64,000 bases of DNA, taken from an uncultured Spirochaetales bacterium. GTDB taxonomy: Bacteria > Spirochaetota > Spirochaetia > Sphaerochaetales > Sphaerochaetaceae. The stretch covers positions 1 through 64,000 of the forward strand of contig CASFJV010000063.1 in assembly GCA_949295125.1 (NCBI GenBank), in the 5' to 3' direction. Positions 59,736-64,000 of the stretch are shown one piece after another. Position numbers and translations under genes: made by a program. The notes beneath the pieces were generated by a model, which saw only the letters and a list, made by a program, of their open reading frames with translations, did no database searches and had not been told where the DNA came from. The stretch's first letter is position 1. Each line of letters begins with the position of its first letter.

Positions 59736-61118
59736 ATGTTAGATGATGATAAGATAAAACTATTTGAAAGTGTCAGCATTCCAAGGGCAATAGCATCGCT
59801 GTCGATACCTACAGTCCTTTCTTCCCTTGTAATGATACTTTACAGCCTGGCAGACACCTACTTTGTAGGAATGCTCAACAACAGTATCCAGAACTCGGCA
59901 GTAACGCTTGCTGCCCCTGTGCTTCTGGCATTCAATGCCATCAACAATCTCTTCGGAGTCGGATCTTCAAGCATGATGAGCCGTGCTCTTGGAAGGAAGG
60001 ATTATGATAGTGCAAGAAGAAGCAGTGCATTCGGATTTTACGCATCAATATTCTTTTCCCTGCTTTTTTCCCTTCTCTGCACGCTTTTCGCAGATCCTCT
60101 CCTGACTCTCATAGGTGCAGATGAGTATACGAGGGAAGCTACATGGCAGTACCTGTTCTGGACCGTAAACCTTGGTGCCTGTCCGGCAATTCTGAATGTT
60201 GTCATGGCCTATATGGTAAGGGCTGAAGGCTCGGCATTCCATGCAAGCATCGGAACGATGAGCGGGTGCATACTGAATATCATACTTGATCCGATATTTG
60301 TTCTTCCCTGGGGCTTCAATATGGGAGCTGAAGGGGCAGGGCTTGCAACTTTCATCTCCAACTGTGTTGCTGTCCTCTACTTCCTGGTGCTCATCATCTA
60401 TAAGAAGGGAAACACTTTTGTCACCATCAATCCGAAGTACTTCGGACTTAGCAAATATATAGTATTCGGGGTATGTGCTGTAGGTATTCCAGCCAGTATC
60501 CAGAATCTCCTCAATGTCACAGGAATGACCATACTGAACAATTTCACAAGTGAATACGGAGCAGATGCAATTGCTGCTATGGGTATCGCACAGCGTTTGA
60601 ACAATGTTCCCATGAACATAGCTTTGGGATTTTCCCAGGGCATTATGCCTCTTGTCAGCTATAACTGGGCAAGCGGCAACATAAAGAGGATGAAGGATGC
60701 TATCTTCTTTGCACTCAAGATCATCATTTTCAGCATGGTTCTTGTCGCAGTTGTTTTCTTCTTCTTCTCAGACGGCTTCATAAGGCTGTTTATGGATAAT
60801 CAGGTGATTGTCGATTATGGTTCAGCATTCCTTCGTGGATTCTGCCTTGCAGTACCTTTCCTGACTGTCGATTTCCTTGCAGTCGGCGTTTTCCAGGCTG
60901 TGGGGCTTGGATCAAGAAGCTTCATATTTGCAATAACGAGGAAGCTGATACTTGAAATCCCGCTTATCTTCATCCTCAATTACCTGTGGCCTCTGTATGG
61001 CCTTCCTTATTCACAGTTCGGAAGCGAGATCATAATGTCAGTCCTTGCCGTGATTTCCCTGAGGGCAGTCATCAGGAAAGGCAATGAGAGAATGCAAAAA
61101 ACTGCTGAAAATGCCTGA
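59736..61118 (+). CDS. MATE-family efflux transporter (MepA-like)
   Basis: 460-residue inner-membrane antiporter with about twelve hydrophobic segments. The start VSIPRAIASLSIPTVLSSLVMILYSLADTYFVGML and the NNLFGVGSSSMMSRALGRKD segment match the MepA-like branch of MATE multidrug exporters. NASGN-type loop SYNWASGNIKRMKDA is also typical. GGAG lies ten bases before the ATG. No MepR-type repressor is adjacent. Third MATE gene of the window, followed at 31 bases by malic enzyme. Confidence 0.93.
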   Translation: MLDDDKIKLFESVSIPRAIASLSIPTVLSSLVMILYSLADTYFVGMLNNSIQNSAVTLAAPVLLAFNAINNLFGVGSSSMMSRALGRKDYDSARRSSAFGFYASIFFSLLFSLLCTLFADPLLTLIGADEYTREATWQYLFWTVNLGACPAILNVVMAYMVRAEGSAFHASIGTMSGCILNIILDPIFVLPWGFNMGAEGAGLATFISNCVAVLYFLVLIIYKKGNTFVTINPKYFGLSKYIVFGVCAVGIPASIQNLLNVTGMTILNNFTSEYGADAIAAMGIAQRLNNVPMNIALGFSQGIMPLVSYNWASGNIKRMKDAIFFALKIIIFSMVLVAVVFFFFSDGFIRLFMDNQVIVDYGSAFLRGFCLAVPFLTVDFLAVGVFQAVGLGSRSFIFAITRKLILEIPLIFILNYLWPLYGLPYSQFGSEIIMSVLAVISLRAVIRKGNERMQKTAENA

Positions 61119-61149
61119 TTTGCCTATATAATTAGTTTTGGAGGAGAAA

Positions 61150-62433
61150 ATGGACGAATTAGAAAGAAAAGCGCTTGAGTACCATTCCCTGGACGGGATC
61201 CCTGGAAAGCTTTCTGTTATCCCCACAAAGCCATGCAAGAGTGCTGAGGATCTCTCACTTGCATATACTCCGGGAGTTGCAAAGCCGGTATTGAAGATTG
61301 AAGAGGATGCTGATAATGCATACCGCTATACAAATAAAGGAAACCTGGTAGCCGTAATATCGAACGGAACGGCTATCCTCGGCCTTGGCGACAGGGGTGC
61401 CTTAGCCAGCAAGCCTGTAATGGAGGGCAAGGGAGTCCTTTTCAAGAGGTTTGCAGATATTGACGTATTCGATATTGAAATCAATGAGAAAGATCCTGAT
61501 AAGCTCATCGGAATAATAAAGGCAATCTCTCCGACATTCGGCGGAATAAACCTTGAGGACATAAAAGGTCCTGAATGTTTCAGGATAGAAAAAGAACTCA
61601 TTAATGAATGTGATATCCCTGTATTCCATGATGATCAGCATGGTACGGCCATCATTGCATCTGCCGGACTTATGAACGCGGCAGAGATCGCAGGAAAGAA
61701 ACTTGATGATATGAAGGTCGTTGTGAGCGGGGCAGGGGCAGCTGGAATATCATGTGCAAGGATGTTCATTCTGATCGGTGTCAGGAAAGAGAATATCGTC
61801 ATGCTTGACAGCAAAGGTGTGATCTATAAGGGAAGAGCTGGATTGACAGCTGAGAAAGAGGAGTTTGCGTCAGAGACAGATGCAAGGACGCTTGAGGATG
61901 CGATGAATGGCGCAGATGTCTTTATGGGCCTGAGCAAGCCAAACGTGGTCTCAAGTGAGATGCTCAGGAGCATGAACCATGATCCGATAGTCTTTGCCAT
62001 GGCAAATCCAGATCCTGAGATCACATATGAAAAGGCAATGGAAAGCAGGAGCGATATCATAATGGCCACTGGAAGGTCTGATTATCCTAATCAGATCAAC
62101 AACGTGCTTGGATTCCCGTTCATTTTCCGCGGAGCTCTGGATGTCGGAGCCAAGAGGATTACGGAGAATATGAAGCTTGCTGCCGCTGATGCCCTTGCAA
62201 AGCTTGCTAAGGAACCTGTTCCAGAGATTGTCTCAAAGGCATATGGCGGAGAAAAATTCAGCTTTGGCAGACGCTATATCGTACCAAAGCCGTTTGATCC
62301 GCGTGTAATAGAGTATGAGGCTGTGGCAGTAGCAAGGCAGGCATGCCTCGATGGGGTTGCAACCCATCCGATTGAAGATTTTGAAGCATACCGCTTAAGC
62401 CTCAGCAAGAGAATGGCAAAATACTGGGCTTAG
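61150..62433 (+). CDS. malic enzyme (NAD(P)-dependent, oxaloacetate/malate decarboxylating)
   Basis: 427-residue cytoplasmic enzyme converting malate to pyruvate and CO2. It is the short bacterial form without the phosphotransacetylase domain. Motifs: [12 protein letters not shown] at the N-terminus with the catalytic Tyr, [17 protein letters not shown] (Lys general base), [16 protein letters not shown] (metal ligand Asp) and the NAD-binding [20 protein letters not shown] lies seven bases before the ATG at 61150. With oadGAB and pckG it gives three routes between C4 acids and PEP/pyruvate. It overlaps the convergent coiled-coil gene by four bases. Confidence 0.95.
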   Translation: MDELERKALEYHSLDGIPGKLSVIPTKPCKSAEDLSLAYTPGVAKPVLKIEEDADNAYRYTNKGNLVAVISNGTAILGLGDRGALASKPVMEGKGVLFKRFADIDVFDIEINEKDPDKLIGIIKAISPTFGGINLEDIKGPECFRIEKELINECDIPVFHDDQHGTAIIASAGLMNAAEIAGKKLDDMKVVVSGAGAAGISCARMFILIGVRKENIVMLDSKGVIYKGRAGLTAEKEEFASETDARTLEDAMNGADVFMGLSKPNVVSSEMLRSMNHDPIVFAMANPDPEITYEKAMESRSDIIMATGRSDYPNQINNVLGFPFIFRGALDVGAKRITENMKLAAADALAKLAKEPVPEIVSKAYGGEKFSFGRRYIVPKPFDPRVIEYEAVAVARQACLDGVATHPIEDFEAYRLSLSKRMAKYWA

Positions 62434-63008
62434 AAGAAGCTTTCAAGCTCTGCCCTGGCCTGGCTGAGGTTATCATTATATTGCTTATCAAGACGCTCGA
62501 GATTCTTTTCTATGATTTCGAGCGTTTCCTTATCATCCTCGACAGTCAGATGGACAGTGCGTCCAAGCTGCCTGCTCATCTCTTCGGATTTCTGGTCAAG
62601 CATTGGCTGAAGCTGTGCTTCCAGCTGCTCTAGAAGCTGTTTCCTGTGCACTGGATACTGTTTTACGAATCCTATTATCTGGCTGTAGAAGCTGACTTTC
62701 TCCGGATCGCTGTCCATAATGTGCGAAAAGAGTGATGTGAACCTGTCAAACCTGTCATCTGCAGCTTCGTAAGTCGGAAGGGATGCTGATGACATGATAA
62801 GGCTTTTCAATGCGCTTTTCTGGCTTTCCTTGCTGTAGTCATCAAGCTTTTCCAGGATACTGTCATCCTTTTCCTCTTTCCCCATGTATTCACCGGCAAT
62901 CCTCTTTATCTTATCTTCCTCAAGAGATGCCCTGATCTTATTTTCATCTACCGCAATGTTCTCTGTTTTCTCCATTGCAATTTCTAGTGCGCTTTTAATT
63001 TTTCCCAT
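62430..63008 (-). CDS. coiled-coil protein of unknown function
   Basis: 192 residues, highly charged and helical throughout, with Leu/Ile heptad-like spacing in [27 protein letters not shown] and [29 protein letters not shown]. No signal peptide, membrane segment or recognised domain. I start it at [14 protein letters not shown] (ATG 63008), where a TATATT lies six bases upstream and no Shine-Dalgarno exists; the longer open frame runs back into the neighbouring TRIC gene and is not credible. Divergent from that gene. Confidence 0.75.
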   Translation of the reverse strand: MGKIKSALEIAMEKTENIAVDENKIRASLEEDKIKRIAGEYMGKEEKDDSILEKLDDYSKESQKSALKSLIMSSASLPTYEAADDRFDRFTSLFSHIMDSDPEKVSFYSQIIGFVKQYPVHRKQLLEQLEAQLQPMLDQKSEEMSRQLGRTVHLTVEDDKETLEIIEKNLERLDKQYNDNLSQARAELESFF

Positions 63009-63014
63009 GAGATC

Positions 63015-63020
63015 AATATA
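63015..63020 (-). promoter_or_regulatory. -10 hexamer, leaderless promoter
   Basis: TATATT on the minus strand exactly six bases before the ATG at 63008; a second overlapping TATTAT lies three bases upstream. Confidence 0.45.
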
Positions 63021-63090
63021 ATAACAAGAGGGGAAAAAGAGAAGGTCAGTGTTGTATGACTTACCTCTTTTCATTATCCTTAAAGGCGCT

Positions 63091-63729
63091 ATGGACTTTA
63101 ACATCATTCTCTTTTTTGATCTATTTGGAACTATGGTATTTGCCATAACAGGTGCTGTTAAGGGAATAAGGAACCGCCTGGATCTTCTTGGAGTCCTCTT
63201 TTTTGCCGTAACGGTTGGCTGTGGCGGTGGAATGCTCAGGGATGCTCTTATCGGAAGCACTCCGGTTGCAGCATTCAATGATTACCGCTATTTCCTCATA
63301 TGCATAGTTACAGGGCTTGTCTGCTTCATCATCTCTCCTGTTGCAATCGGAAGATGGGCAATCATGGTCTATTCAGATGCCATAGGCCTTGGGGTTTTCA
63401 CAGCTCTCGGAGTTGCTAAGGCAGCAGGTCTTGGCGTAAGCGTGGTCGGACAGATAATGAGTGGAATGTTCACAGCTGTAGGCGGTGGTATCATAAGGGA
63501 TATATTCTCAAAAGAGATACCAATGGTTTTCACATCAGATTTCTATGCGACTGCATCAATCTGCGGAGCTGTCCTCTATGTTGTACTTAATCATTTCACT
63601 CCCTTGAGTGCAAATGCCCTCCTGTTCGTTACTGCGGTGTGCACAAGCGCATTGAGGATCATCGGGTACCGGTATAAGTTCAAGCTTCCAGTTGCCAGGA
63701 TGCATGGAGAGGAAAAGAGGAAGAAATGA
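63091..63729 (+). CDS. TRIC-family cation channel protein (UPF0126/YadS type)
   Basis: 212-residue inner-membrane protein with seven hydrophobic segments in two similar halves. Each half carries the family motif: GCGGGMLRDALIG (residue 45 region) and VGGGIIRDIFSKE (residue 130 region). Bacterial homologues of TRIC channels form trimers that conduct monovalent cations. I start it at ATG 63091 with AAGG upstream; the earlier in-frame ATG lies before a non-conserved stretch. It overlaps the AlaX-like gene by ATGA. Confidence 0.88.
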   Translation: MDFNIILFFDLFGTMVFAITGAVKGIRNRLDLLGVLFFAVTVGCGGGMLRDALIGSTPVAAFNDYRYFLICIVTGLVCFIISPVAIGRWAIMVYSDAIGLGVFTALGVAKAAGLGVSVVGQIMSGMFTAVGGGIIRDIFSKEIPMVFTSDFYATASICGAVLYVVLNHFTPLSANALLFVTAVCTSALRIIGYRYKFKLPVARMHGEEKRKK

Positions 63730-64000
63730 ACAGTCTGTATTACTCAATGCCATATGAAAGGGAGATAAGGGCAAAAGTCCTGAAAATTGAAGGCAGCAAT
63801 GTATTCCTTGACAATACGGTTTTCTACCCAGAAGGGGGAGGACAGCCAGGGGACAGGGGATATTTCGGATGCTATGAGATACTTGATACCCAGAAAGATG
63901 GCAATTCTGTCGTGCACGTCTTCAAGAGCACAGAAGGCCTGAATGCCGGGGATGAGGATACGCTATCTCTCAACTGGGAACACCGTTATGCATTTATGAA
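63726..64000 (+). CDS. alanyl-tRNA editing protein (AlaX-like), 5' part
   Basis: The frame runs off the end of the window after 91 codons. The N-terminus reads VFLDNTVFYPEGGGQPGDRGYF and later LNWEHRYAFM, the hallmark of the AlaX/threonyl-alanyl synthetase second additional domain family, which hydrolyses Ser- or Gly-tRNA-Ala. It overlaps the TRIC gene by four bases (ATGA), so the two are cotranscribed. The zinc-binding HxxxH that should follow lies outside the window. Confidence 0.8.
   Translation, partial: MNSLYYSMPYEREIRAKVLKIEGSNVFLDNTVFYPEGGGQPGDRGYFGCYEILDTQKDGNSVVHVFKSTEGLNAGDEDTLSLNWEHRYAFM

Overview
The window looks like chromosomal DNA of a host-associated, fermentative spirochaete, most likely Sphaerochaetaceae or a close Treponema relative. 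This is inferred from sugar-binding proteins whose signal peptides end in an FA-NG junction, several small lipoproteins with LxxC lipoboxes, a BMP-type nucleoside importer, GTP-dependent PEP carboxykinase and a sodium-pumping oxaloacetate decarboxylase. No 16S gene is present, so placement is tentative. I see no CRISPR array, prophage or intact insertion sequence.

Layout. 1-8.3 kb: an exported protein, then a LacI-regulated operon (ABC sugar importer lacking its ATPase, LacI regulator, GH13_18 sucrose-phosphorylase-like enzyme, ENPP-type phosphodiesterase). 8.3-13.1 kb: a BMP-type nucleoside ABC importer with an unusual 5' leader. 13-21 kb: DUF4143 ATPase, MATE exporter, ferredoxin-type aldo/keto reductase, BrnQ, an MFS exporter preceded by a leader peptide and a strong alternative hairpin, and a metallophosphatase. 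21.6-27.5 kb: tRNA-Ala, asd, U32 peptidase, cNMP-binding protein, pckG. 27.5-32 kb: a possible structured RNA, GH36 alpha-galactosidase, WYL regulator, RNase D-like nuclease. 32-38.3 kb: uracil permease, aldo/keto reductase, fused selenium-type xanthine dehydrogenase, dCMP deaminase, alpha/beta hydrolase. 38.3-44.7 kb: oadGAB with a double-biotin alpha subunit, a PHP phosphatase, Mrp ATPase, Nudix hydrolase. 44.8-47.7 kb: three lipoprotein genes. 47.9-55.3 kb: MATE, gpsA, a catalytically divergent GH36 paralogue diverging from an unknown protein, an Ldh-family dehydrogenase, an exported beta-rich protein. 55.4-59.6 kb: tRNA-Cys, a YolD-UmuC-S24 repressor cassette, an MBL hydrolase, a GNAT gene broken by an in-frame TGA. 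59.7-64 kb: MATE, malic enzyme, a coiled-coil protein, a TRIC-family channel and the start of an AlaX-type editing protein.

Metabolic sense: pckG, oadGAB and malic enzyme connect PEP, oxaloacetate, malate and pyruvate and can build a sodium gradient. The GH13_18 and GH36 enzymes feed in oligosaccharides. The BMP importer, UraA, XDH and dCMP deaminase handle nucleosides and bases.

The most striking signals are regulatory. (1) At least twelve genes without a Shine-Dalgarno have a -10-like hexamer (TAnnnT in eleven) exactly six bases before the start codon, as expected for leaderless mRNAs. (2) An 11-codon leader ORF whose end lies in a 16-bp stem precedes a MefA-like exporter. (3) A perfect 12-bp hairpin lies between a strong Shine-Dalgarno and the start of the BMP gene. 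(4) A possible orphan RNA lies downstream of pckG.
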